Shown one piece after another: positions 36,689-44,784 of a stretch of DNA of 64,000 nucleotides. Source of the stretch: Pseudodesulfovibrio sediminis (GTDB taxonomy: Bacteria > Desulfobacterota > Desulfovibrionia > Desulfovibrionales > Desulfovibrionaceae); the NCBI RefSeq assembly GCF_020886695.1, contig NZ_AP024485.1:1435001-1499000 (forward strand), written 5' to 3'. Below the pieces are notes generated by a model. The model was not told the DNA's origin. It was given only the letters and a program-made list of their open reading frames with translations, and made no database searches. Position 1 is the first letter of the stretch. Every line of letters starts with the position of its first letter. The translations under genes and the position numbers were made by a program.

Positions 36689-38121
36689 GTGTCCTCTCCG
36701 GCCCCATCCATCACGGCGTAGGTGTCCTCGGAAAAACCGAGCTGCCGCATCCTGTCCGGGAGAAAAAGCGCTTCCACGGCCTCCACGCCCAGCCCCAGTT
36801 CCCCGGCAGCCGCTTGCGCCACGGAAAGTCCTTCCTTTCGGGCACGCCGGGCGATCCGCTCGGCCTTTTCATACCCTATGGCCGGTACCAGGACCGTGGC
36901 CAGGGCACCCCCTCGGCGCACATTGAACGCACACCGCTCCACATCCGGCTCCGCTGTCTCCAGACACGAGCGATGTAGCAGCGGAACCGCATTGTTGAGC
37001 AAATGCAAAGACTCCAAAAGGGTCTGTGCCATCAGGGGCATAAACTGGTTCAGCTCCAGGTTGCCCAGCGAGGCGACCTGCCCCGCCAGCCCGTCGTTTG
37101 CCATGACACGCAACGCGGCTTGCGACACAGCTTCGGGCACCACGGGATTGACCTTGCCGGGCATGATGGTGGACCCCGTCTGCAACGGCGCGATGCGCAA
37201 CTCCCCAATGCCCGCGTCCGGGCCGCTTCCGAGCAACCGCACGTCGCTGCTTATCTTGAAAAGGTTGGCAGCACAGACTTTGAGCATGGCGGAAACTTCC
37301 ACCAGACTGTCCGCATTCTGGGTCGCGTCGACCAGATTCTCAGCCCGCGCCACCTTCAAGCCGGTGATGCGCCGCAGTTCGTCGGTCACGCGAAAGATAT
37401 ATTCACGCGGGGCCCCCAGGCCGGTCCCCACGGCAGTGCCGCCGAGATTGACCGTCTTGATCCGCTCTCGGCACTTGAAGACCCGCCAGCGATCACGAGC
37501 GAACGCCTCGGCCCATGCGCCGAACGTCATTCCCACAGTCATGGGAACGGCGTCCTGCAACTGGGTACGGGCCAGACGGAGGACCGAGTTGAACTCCTGT
37601 TCCTTGAGTTGCAGGGTCTCCTGCAACTCGGTCACGGATTGCTCCAACCGCGTCAACTCATGGAGCGCCGCCACCCGTAATGCCGTGGGGAACGTATCAT
37701 TGGTGGATTGATGCAGGTTCAGGTGATGCAACGGATGCACGGCATACGATCCGTAGGCATGGCCCAGCAATTCTCCTGCCCGGTTAGCCAGGACCTCGTT
37801 CATGTTCATGTTGGCCGAGGTTCCGGCCCCGCCCTGGAACGCGTCCACCGTGACGTGATCATGGTGAACGCCGCGCATCATCTCGCAACAGGCTGTTTCC
37901 ACGGCCCGAGCCACATCCGAGTGCAAGTAGCCGAGCTCCGCATTGGTCCTGGCGCAGGCCAGCTTGACCTCGGCGTACGCCCGGATGAACACGGCGGGGA
38001 GGCGTTGCCCCGAAAGCGGGAAATTGACCATGGCCCGCGCCGTGTGCGCACCGTACAGGGCCAAGGACGGCACTTCGATACTGCCGAGCGCATCCTGTTC
38101 AATTCGAAATGAAGTCTCCAT
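36685..38121 (-). CDS. aspA: aspartate ammonia-lyase-like enzyme in the hyd operon
   Basis: A 478-residue fumarase/aspartase-superfamily protein. The signature GSTIMPGKVNP lies at about residues 315-325. Upstream conserved blocks are GAGTSANMNMNEV (about 101-113) and HLNLHQSTNDTFPTA (about 133-147). Such enzymes deaminate L-aspartate to fumarate and ammonia. ATG 38121 follows CGGAGATAA. It sits between hydG and hydE, where it could supply ammonia for the azadithiolate bridge of the H-cluster. That link is inferred from context. A related lyase specificity, such as argininosuccinate, is less likely given the aspartase-type motifs. Confidence 0.85.
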   Translation of the reverse strand: METSFRIEQDALGSIEVPSLALYGAHTARAMVNFPLSGQRLPAVFIRAYAEVKLACARTNAELGYLHSDVARAVETACCEMMRGVHHDHVTVDAFQGGAGTSANMNMNEVLANRAGELLGHAYGSYAVHPLHHLNLHQSTNDTFPTALRVAALHELTRLEQSVTELQETLQLKEQEFNSVLRLARTQLQDAVPMTVGMTFGAWAEAFARDRWRVFKCRERIKTVNLGGTAVGTGLGAPREYIFRVTDELRRITGLKVARAENLVDATQNADSLVEVSAMLKVCAANLFKISSDVRLLGSGPDAGIGELRIAPLQTGSTIMPGKVNPVVPEAVSQAALRVMANDGLAGQVASLGNLELNQFMPLMAQTLLESLHLLNNAVPLLHRSCLETAEPDVERCAFNVRRGGALATVLVPAIGYEKAERIARRARKEGLSVAQAAAGELGLGVEAVEALFLPDRMRQLGFSEDTYAVMDGAGEDT

Positions 38122-38156
38122 TGTTATCTCCGGGAACAAGGACGAGAGCCGTCCGG

Positions 38157-39566
38157 CTAAAAATAAAGATCCCGCTCGCCCTGCTCAATGCGGGACAAAC
38201 GCTCCATCAGGACCTGCCGCCCCTTTTCCGGTCCGTTGGCCACCTCCGCACGGACAAAGGGCTCAGCCAACTCCCGCGTCGCATGGCTCGCGTAATCCTG
38301 CAGGTATTCATTGAAAGTGAGGAGCGCATTGGGACGGCAGAACTCCTGAATAAATCCGTTCTTGGCCAGCTTCATGAACTCCTCCCCGGTCCGGCCCAGG
38401 CGATAGCAGGCGGTGCACCATGAGGGGATGTATCCGTGCTGCACGATTTCCCGGATGACCTCGTCCAGACTGCGGTTGTCGCCCACACAGAACTGCTGCA
38501 CGTCCGGACGGTCGTACTCAGGATCGGTATAAGCACCGGGATAGGTGCGAGACCCGGCACTAAGCTGCGATACGCCGAGATCAAGCAGTTCCCGCCGCAT
38601 GGCACGACCCTCCCGGGTGCTCAGGATGAGGCCCGTGAAGGGAACCGCCAGACGGAGCACGGCCACCAGTCGCTTGAACTGTGCATCCGTGAGCGCATGG
38701 GGCGGATTGAAAGCGAGTTCCGCATTGAGCGCCGGTTCCAGACGGGGGAAAGACAGCGTATGCGGTCCCACGCCGAACCGACTTTCCAGTTCCGCGGCAT
38801 GAGCAAGCAGGGCGATGGTATCAAAACGGTAGTCGTAAAGACCGAGCAACGCCCCCATGCCTACATCGTCAATGCCCGCTTCCATGGCCCGGTGCATGGC
38901 GTGCAACCTCCACAGGAAATGTTTCTTGTGCCCGGTGGGATGCAGGTCGGCATAGGTCTTAGTGTGATAGGTTTCCTGAAAACACTGGTAGGTCCCGATA
39001 CCTACTTCATGCAGCGTGCGGAATCCCTCGACGTCCAATGGCGCGCAGTTGATGTTCACCCGCCGGATTTCACCACTCTTTTCGGAGACAGTCTCGTACA
39101 CCGTACGAACGGTCTCGGCGATCCAGTCCGCGCCGAATTTTGGGTGCTCACCGTACACCAGAAGCAGCCGCTTGTGCCCCAGGTCTTCCAGAACGGCCAC
39201 CTCCCGTTTAAGCTCTTCCGAAGTGAGTGTCCGCCGGATCAGCTCGGTGTTGGTCTCCTTGAAACCACAATAGACGCAACGGTTGCTGCACTCGTTGGTG
39301 ACGTAGAGAGGCGCGAAAAGGACGATGCGGTTACCGTAAATGGCGTGCTTGATCCTGCGGGCTGCATCGGCGATAGCCTCGTTCAGTTCCGGGTCCTCGA
39401 CCTGCAACAGACAGGCCGCCTCGGCCAGATCAAGCCCCTTGGCTTCCCCTGCCTTGTCAAGGATGTCCCGGATCCGAACCGGGTCCTGGACGGCGTTGCG
39501 GTTGACGATATCCCATATGGCTTCTTCGTCGATAAAATTATCCAGTTCGCTTGTATCCAATTTCAT
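38157..39566 (-). CDS. hydG: [FeFe]-hydrogenase maturase HydG (tyrosine lyase)
   Basis: A 469-residue radical SAM enzyme that cleaves tyrosine to make CO and cyanide ligands of the H-cluster. The SAM-cluster motif is CSNRCVYCG (about residues 92-100). The C-terminal auxiliary cluster motif is CTACYRLGR with a final Cys in IQEFC (C-x2-C-x22-C, about 416-442). ATG 39566 has GGAG upstream. It follows the sigma-54 regulator gene after 142 bases, a gap with a CCTCTT-TTG-AAGAGG hairpin at 39603-39617. It may have its own promoter or be read through. Confidence 0.95.
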   Translation of the reverse strand: MKLDTSELDNFIDEEAIWDIVNRNAVQDPVRIRDILDKAGEAKGLDLAEAACLLQVEDPELNEAIADAARRIKHAIYGNRIVLFAPLYVTNECSNRCVYCGFKETNTELIRRTLTSEELKREVAVLEDLGHKRLLLVYGEHPKFGADWIAETVRTVYETVSEKSGEIRRVNINCAPLDVEGFRTLHEVGIGTYQCFQETYHTKTYADLHPTGHKKHFLWRLHAMHRAMEAGIDDVGMGALLGLYDYRFDTIALLAHAAELESRFGVGPHTLSFPRLEPALNAELAFNPPHALTDAQFKRLVAVLRLAVPFTGLILSTREGRAMRRELLDLGVSQLSAGSRTYPGAYTDPEYDRPDVQQFCVGDNRSLDEVIREIVQHGYIPSWCTACYRLGRTGEEFMKLAKNGFIQEFCRPNALLTFNEYLQDYASHATRELAEPFVRAEVANGPEKGRQVLMERLSRIEQGERDLYF

Positions 39567-39708
39567 TTCCAGACTCCATGTAGAATAAAGAGTGACTGTC
39601 CACCTCTTTTGAAGAGGCAGATTAACTAGCTAAATATATTGAAAATACCCGCAAAGAGATTCCCGGGCGGGAGACCGATTCCGGCACGACCGGAGTGCTA
39701 CGTCCAGA

Positions 39709-41169
39709 TCATTGCGTTTCCGACTCGTTGTTCGTTCTGGCGGCAAGCCGATAATACAGCATGCGAATGGAGATCCCGAGCTGAGCTGCGGCTTGGGTCT
39801 TGTTGCCTCCGCTCGCGGTCAGGGCCGCGTCTATCTCCGCTTCCGTGGGCCGATATTTTTTTCGGCCTTGCCGTAAAGGCGGAGCGGCCGACGGGGTGGG
39901 GATGGTCACCTCCTCCCGGTCGTCCAACGCACCCCTGAGGTGTTCCGGACGCAAGGCGGTCCCGTCGTACATGACGGAAATCCACTCCAGGGTATTTTTC
40001 AACTCCCGCACATTGCCAGGCCAGGGATGGGCCAGGAGTTCCCGGGCCACCTCCGGGGATATCTCAGCGAATCCCTTGCCGCGTTTCTTGGCAAAGGTCA
40101 CGAGAAAGGACTGCGCCAACGGAACAATGTCATCGGGGCGTTCGCGCAGGGGCGGAACAAGAATGCTGCCGACCCTCAGCCGGTAGTAAAGGTCCTTGCG
40201 GAAAAGCCCCTGCTCAATGCGCTCTCCCAAGTTGATATTCGTGGCGGCGATGATGCGAACATCCGTCTTGATACTCTGAAGCCCGCCTACCCGGTAGTAG
40301 GTCCGCCCTTCGATGACCCGCAGGAGTTTTGCCTGCAGCTCCACGGGAATCTCGCCGATCTCATCGAGAAAAAGGGTGCCCCCTTTGGCGAGATCAATTT
40401 TGCCCCGGGCTCCGCGGGAGGCGCCGCCGGTAAACGCGCCCGGCTCGTAGCCGAACAACTCACTCTCGAACAGCGAAGGCGGCAGGGCAGCGCAATTGAT
40501 GGCCACGAACGGCAGCGAGGAAGCGTCCGTCCCATAATGAATAATCTTGGCGACGATCTCCTTGCCGACCCCGGTTTCCCCCTGGATCAACACCGGCAGG
40601 TCCCGGTCCTCGTGATACCGCTTGGCATGAGAGACTACGCGCCACATGGCGTCGGAAAAAATTCCGATGTTGTCCAATCCGGCCTGCTTCTCCAGCAACT
40701 CCCGCAGGCGCGCCAGTTCGGCCCTATAGTCGTTAGTGGCCTCGGCCACGACCTCGTCAAACTTCCGGGTCAAGCGATCGTTTTCGGACAGCAGGGACTG
40801 ATGCTCGGCAACCCGTTGCAGGATCGCCTTGAGTTCGTCCAGGTTGATGGGCTTGGTGAGGTAATCATACGCACCGGCCCTGAGCGCGCCGATGGCCAGT
40901 TCCAGGTCGGCGTGACCCGTGTACAAAACAACGTCGGGCAGCCGTGGCCCAGACAGTCGCTTGATCTCCCGGACAAGCTCGATGCCGGTCTTGCCCGGCA
41001 TCTGGATGTCGGACAACACCATGTCGAAATCGTGATTTTGGCACAACCGCAAGGCGCTGTCCGCGTCCGGGCAGGGCGTTACCGCCTGCCCCAACAGGGT
41101 CAGATATTCCGCAAGGGATTCGCGGGTGGCCGCATCATCGTCTACCAGCAGGATACGCACGTCCCTCAC
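39709..41169 (-). CDS. sigma-54-dependent response regulator (NtrC family)
   Basis: A 486-residue regulator. The receiver domain has the phosphoacceptor Asp54 in SDIQMPG. The AAA+ domain has Walker A GETGVGKE (about 190-197), GAFTGG at the sigma-54 contact loop (GAFTGA in most members) and Walker B GGTLFLDEIGE. The C-terminal Fis-type helix-turn-helix is ASGGNKTQAAAQLGISIRMLYYRL. It overlaps the kinase gene by 4 nt. It probably activates the sigma-54 promoter found in front of fdhF. Confidence 0.93.
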   Translation of the reverse strand: MRDVRILLVDDDAATRESLAEYLTLLGQAVTPCPDADSALRLCQNHDFDMVLSDIQMPGKTGIELVREIKRLSGPRLPDVVLYTGHADLELAIGALRAGAYDYLTKPINLDELKAILQRVAEHQSLLSENDRLTRKFDEVVAEATNDYRAELARLRELLEKQAGLDNIGIFSDAMWRVVSHAKRYHEDRDLPVLIQGETGVGKEIVAKIIHYGTDASSLPFVAINCAALPPSLFESELFGYEPGAFTGGASRGARGKIDLAKGGTLFLDEIGEIPVELQAKLLRVIEGRTYYRVGGLQSIKTDVRIIAATNINLGERIEQGLFRKDLYYRLRVGSILVPPLRERPDDIVPLAQSFLVTFAKKRGKGFAEISPEVARELLAHPWPGNVRELKNTLEWISVMYDGTALRPEHLRGALDDREEVTIPTPSAAPPLRQGRKKYRPTEAEIDAALTASGGNKTQAAAQLGISIRMLYYRLAARTNNESETQ

Positions 41170-42299
41170 TCCCCTGCCCCGCCCGCCGCAGGCAGCAGCA
41201 CCTCGATCAAGGCACCGCCCTCAGGCCGGTTTATGGCCGTCACCGAACCACCCGCCGCCTGGACTATGGTTTCCACGATGGACAATCCAAGCCCCATGGA
41301 GGTTCCCGATGACTTGGTGGAAAAAAACGGTTCGAACATCTTGGCGGTCATCTCCCTGGCAAAGCCTGGCCCGTTGTCGGCCACAGTCAATTCCACCGAA
41401 CCCGGGGTGGTGCCCAACACTTCCACCCGAATCTCCTTCTGGTCCAGTTTGACCTCGTCCATAGCCTGCATGGCGTTGGCCACCAGATTGGCGACGAGCT
41501 CCTCGAAACGAATGCAGGAGCCGTTGACGGGCGGCAGATCGGCATCGATATGCAGATCGACCCCAATATCCCTTGCGGCCAGTTGCGCACCAACCAGGGA
41601 CAGGGCAGATCGCACGGCATCACCGAGATCACAGGTCTTGGAATCGACTTTTTGATTCTGTCGCAGATGCTCCCGCAGATGGTTGACGATGGCGTCCGCC
41701 CGGTCGACCTGGGCGGCGATGTCGCGCAGGATACGGGCGAGATCCTCCCCGGGCGAATCGGCCCGCTCGGCAAGCAGCTGGGCCGACGCGGTCAGTATGC
41801 GGAGGGCATTCAGGGGCTGATTTATTTCGTGTGCGATACCGCCGCCGATCACGGCCAGGGTCGTCACCCGGCTGGCCTTTTCCATTGCCATTCGAGCTTC
41901 GGCAAGGGTCGTTTCCGCCTCCCGCTGGGCAGTGATGTCCCGCCCCACGGACTGATACTCGACGACATTCCCGAACTCATCGAAAATGCCCCGGGTCACG
42001 TACTGCACAAAGCGCAGCCTCCCATCGGCATCCACATAGCGCGGTTCCGTGACGATTTCAGGTTTCTCGGGAGAAATGGATAAAACCTGCTCCACAATCG
42101 AATCGCATTCTTCCGGATCAAGCAAGTCCCTGAAATTCGATCCAAGCAACGCTTCGGACTCCATGCCATAAAAACGACAAAAAGCACCGTTGACAAATGT
42201 CAGCTTGCCGTCCGGCCGAAAACGGCGAATCAACTCCGTCTGGTGCTCAACCACTGCTTGGTAAATGGAATCGGCGGAAGTCATTGTTTCAATATACAT
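41166..42299 (-). CDS. cytoplasmic PAS sensor histidine kinase
   Basis: A 377-residue kinase without transmembrane segments. A PAS domain (about 15-125) comes first, then the H-box GGGIAHEINQPLNALR with His157. The ATPase domain has the N-box NLVANAMQAMDE, the G1 box DNGPGFA and the G2 box GTSMGLGLSIVE. It is soluble, so it should sense an internal signal such as redox state or a metabolite. Its ATG at 42299 directly follows the stop of the ferredoxin gene. It partners the sigma-54 regulator. Confidence 0.92.
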   Translation of the reverse strand: MYIETMTSADSIYQAVVEHQTELIRRFRPDGKLTFVNGAFCRFYGMESEALLGSNFRDLLDPEECDSIVEQVLSISPEKPEIVTEPRYVDADGRLRFVQYVTRGIFDEFGNVVEYQSVGRDITAQREAETTLAEARMAMEKASRVTTLAVIGGGIAHEINQPLNALRILTASAQLLAERADSPGEDLARILRDIAAQVDRADAIVNHLREHLRQNQKVDSKTCDLGDAVRSALSLVGAQLAARDIGVDLHIDADLPPVNGSCIRFEELVANLVANAMQAMDEVKLDQKEIRVEVLGTTPGSVELTVADNGPGFAREMTAKMFEPFFSTKSSGTSMGLGLSIVETIVQAAGGSVTAINRPEGGALIEVLLPAAGGAGE

Positions 42300-42815
42300 C
42301 TATCTGCGTCCAAAGGCTACCTGAAGGGCGCTGTTGCGGCGTCTGCCGCCGGAAATCCCCTGAAGCTCGGCCTCGCCCAAAATCCGCAGGGCTCCGGCGG
42401 GACACACGGCCACGCAGGCGGGACCTTCTTCCCGCCCGACGCAAAGGTCGCACTTGTAGGCCAACAACCGCTCCTCGCTGCCTGGAAGCCGTCCCACCCG
42501 CATGGCCCCTACCGGGCAGACGGCCATGCAGGTCTTGCAGCCGAAACAACGCTCCGCAAGTACGCGCACAGTCTGCCCTTCATGGACAATGGCCCCGGCG
42601 GGACACACGGCCAGACACGGGGCATCCTCGCACTGACGGCACTGAATGGGCGCCGTGACCTCAGCCTCGTGCACCACGTTGATACGCGGGACGAACGGCA
42701 GATCCCGCTCACCGGCCTGCCCCAGATCCTCCGCCATGTGGGCGTCGACGCAGGCGATCTCACAAGCCCGGCAGCCAATGCAGCGTGCAGGGTCCGACAA
42801 AACGAAAGTATGCAT
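42300..42815 (-). CDS. polyferredoxin electron-transfer subunit (HycB/HydN-like), second copy
   Basis: A 171-residue protein with Cys motifs for four [4Fe-4S] clusters: CIGCRACEIAC (about 12-22), CRQCEDAPCLAVC, CFGCKTCMAVCPVG and CDLCVGREEGPACVAVCP. It carries electrons between formate dehydrogenase and hydrogenase modules. It overlaps the hydA stop in a TAATG arrangement. In the HDCR of Acetobacterium two such subunits (HycB2, HycB3) join FdhF and HydA, the same number as here. Confidence 0.9.
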   Translation of the reverse strand: MHTFVLSDPARCIGCRACEIACVDAHMAEDLGQAGERDLPFVPRINVVHEAEVTAPIQCRQCEDAPCLAVCPAGAIVHEGQTVRVLAERCFGCKTCMAVCPVGAMRVGRLPGSEERLLAYKCDLCVGREEGPACVAVCPAGALRILGEAELQGISGGRRRNSALQVAFGRR

Positions 42816-44206
42816 TACTCCTGCCTCCCGGCGTCCTCACCGTATCGGGTATGGAGCAACAGGTGGGAACGATGTCCCAACGGTTTTTCCAGGTAGTTTT
42901 CATAGAGCGCCATCACCGAGGTATTCTTGTGCGAGGCTCTGACAGGCAACGCCTTGTCGTGTTGGTGCAGGCTTTGACGACGGCGGGCGATGGCATCGGC
43001 CACATCCACGCCCGGTAGCAGCTTGGGCTGTCCGCCACCCGCCACGCAGCCACCGGTACAACACATGACCTCCATGAATTCGAAGTCCGCCTGCCCCTGA
43101 CGAACGTCCTCCAGCAGGCGCGTGGCATGGTCCAATCCCGACACGATCACCGCCTGAACGGTGCGGCCCGCCACTTCCACAGAAGCCCGGAAAACACCTT
43201 CGTCGGCCCTTTCGAAAACCACGCCGCTTTCGTCCACATCCTTGCCCGTGGTCACCGCAATGGCGGTGCGCAACGCGGCTTCCATGACACCGCCGGAAGC
43301 GCCGAATATGGTGCCTGCCCCGGAATAGAGCCCCAAGGGAATATCGAACGGCTCTTCTGGCAGCGCCTCCAAACAAATGCCCTTTTCCTTGAGCATGACG
43401 GCCAACTCGGTCACGGTGAGGACAGCGTCCACGTCAGATATCCCGTCCGTGGCCATCTCGGGACGGTCGGCTTCCCTTTTTTTGGCCGTACACGGCATCA
43501 CCGCAACACTCGCGATCTCTGCGGCCCCCTTTCCCGCCATGTCCGCGCCATAGGTCTTGAAAAGCGCTCCGGCCATCTGCTGCGGCGATTTGCAACTGGA
43601 AAGATGAGGAATCAAATCAGGCCATGCCGTTTCCACATAGCGCACCCAACCGGGGCAACAGGAAGTAAACATGGGGAGTTCTCCATCGGAGTTGATGCGA
43701 TCCAACAACTCCGAAGACTCCTCCATGATGGTCACATCAGCGGCAAAAACGGTGTCATAGACGTAATCAAAGCCCAATCGACGCAGGGAGGCCGCGAGTT
43801 GGCCGGGAGTCAGCGTACCGGGGGCCATGCCGAATTCCTCGGCGATGGAGGCCCGCACTGCCGGAGCACACTGGACCATGGAAACCCGAGCGGGGTCGTC
43901 CAACATGGCCGCAACTCGTCCCCGATCCACCCTGAAATGGGCGGCAAACAGCGGAGTGGGATCGTCCGGTTCCAGCCCACGCTCACGGCGCAACGCGGGA
44001 AGGCATTCGGCATTCTCGTCGAATGGCGACATAAAAGCCGAACAGGTCAGCACGCACTGGCCGCACATCACACAACGTGCCGTGTCGATGGCCTGCGGCT
44101 CATGCAGTTTCCCGACCACCGCGTTGACCGGACAGACTTCGGCGCACCGGCGGCAGCCGGTGCACAATTGAGGATCAATGGAAACAATTGGGGAAGACAT
44201 GGGCAT
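42815..44206 (-). CDS. hydA: [FeFe]-hydrogenase catalytic subunit
   Basis: A 463-residue monomeric hydrogenase. The N-terminal ferredoxin part has two [4Fe-4S] motifs (CTGCRRCAEVCPVN and CVMCGQCVLTCSAF). The H-cluster motifs are all present: L1 FTSCCPGW (about 183-190), L2 MPCTAKKREADRP (about 239-251) and L3 EVMCCTGGCVAGGGQP (about 374-389). The C-terminus carries the fused small-subunit-like segment ALYENYLEKPLGHRSHLLLHTRY. No signal peptide is present, so it is cytoplasmic. The start at 44206 shares bases with the upstream stop. It belongs with fdhF and two ferredoxins in an HDCR or formate hydrogenlyase complex. Confidence 0.95.
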   Translation of the reverse strand: MPMSSPIVSIDPQLCTGCRRCAEVCPVNAVVGKLHEPQAIDTARCVMCGQCVLTCSAFMSPFDENAECLPALRRERGLEPDDPTPLFAAHFRVDRGRVAAMLDDPARVSMVQCAPAVRASIAEEFGMAPGTLTPGQLAASLRRLGFDYVYDTVFAADVTIMEESSELLDRINSDGELPMFTSCCPGWVRYVETAWPDLIPHLSSCKSPQQMAGALFKTYGADMAGKGAAEIASVAVMPCTAKKREADRPEMATDGISDVDAVLTVTELAVMLKEKGICLEALPEEPFDIPLGLYSGAGTIFGASGGVMEAALRTAIAVTTGKDVDESGVVFERADEGVFRASVEVAGRTVQAVIVSGLDHATRLLEDVRQGQADFEFMEVMCCTGGCVAGGGQPKLLPGVDVADAIARRRQSLHQHDKALPVRASHKNTSVMALYENYLEKPLGHRSHLLLHTRYGEDAGRQE

Positions 44207-44784
44207 TACAACTCCTCGCAGGTCCGGCTCAACGCCAGGGCGGCTTCAAGATTGCGGCGACGTTTGATCCCCACGGGATCAATCAAGGACAGCGCCTGTT
44301 CCGGGCAGGCTTCGACACAGGCTGGGCCCGACTCGCGCCCCTGGCAAAGGTCGCATTTGCTGGCCAGCAGGGCCGGCTCCACCGCCGCAACATCCGGGTT
44401 CAAAGGGTCCACCACCCGGCGCACGGCAGGTTTTCCATCTTTCCAGACCTGGGCCATTTCCATGGCACCCACCGGACAGACGGCCAGACATGTCTTGCAT
44501 CCGACGCAGCGGTCCTCGACGACCTGGACGCCCGACTCTGTGCGAAGGATGGCACCATTGGGACAGACCTCAGCACAAGGCGCGTCCTCGCAATGACGGC
44601 AGCCAATGGGAATACGGACATTTCCGGCGCGGGTCAGATACAACCGGGGGGACAGGGGGCCATGCAGGCTTCCCACGGACACTCCGCCCGCCAGATGGGC
44701 CGCGGAACAAGCCAGTTCGCAGGCTCGACAGCCGATGCATCCGGCCGCGGTAACAAGAATGAAGGGACTTAGGCGATCGTGCAT
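44206..44784 (-). CDS. polyferredoxin electron-transfer subunit (HycB-like), first copy
   Basis: A 192-residue protein with four [4Fe-4S] cluster motifs (CIGCRACELAC at about 16-26, CRHCEDAPCAEVC, CVGCKTCLAVCPVG and CDLCQGRESGPACVEACP). ATG 44784 follows AGGAG and gives the expected N-terminus; the stop of fdhF lies 15 bases inside it. It most likely contacts FdhF directly and passes electrons to the hydrogenase. Confidence 0.9.
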   Translation of the reverse strand: MHDRLSPFILVTAAGCIGCRACELACSAAHLAGGVSVGSLHGPLSPRLYLTRAGNVRIPIGCRHCEDAPCAEVCPNGAILRTESGVQVVEDRCVGCKTCLAVCPVGAMEMAQVWKDGKPAVRRVVDPLNPDVAAVEPALLASKCDLCQGRESGPACVEACPEQALSLIDPVGIKRRRNLEAALALSRTCEEL

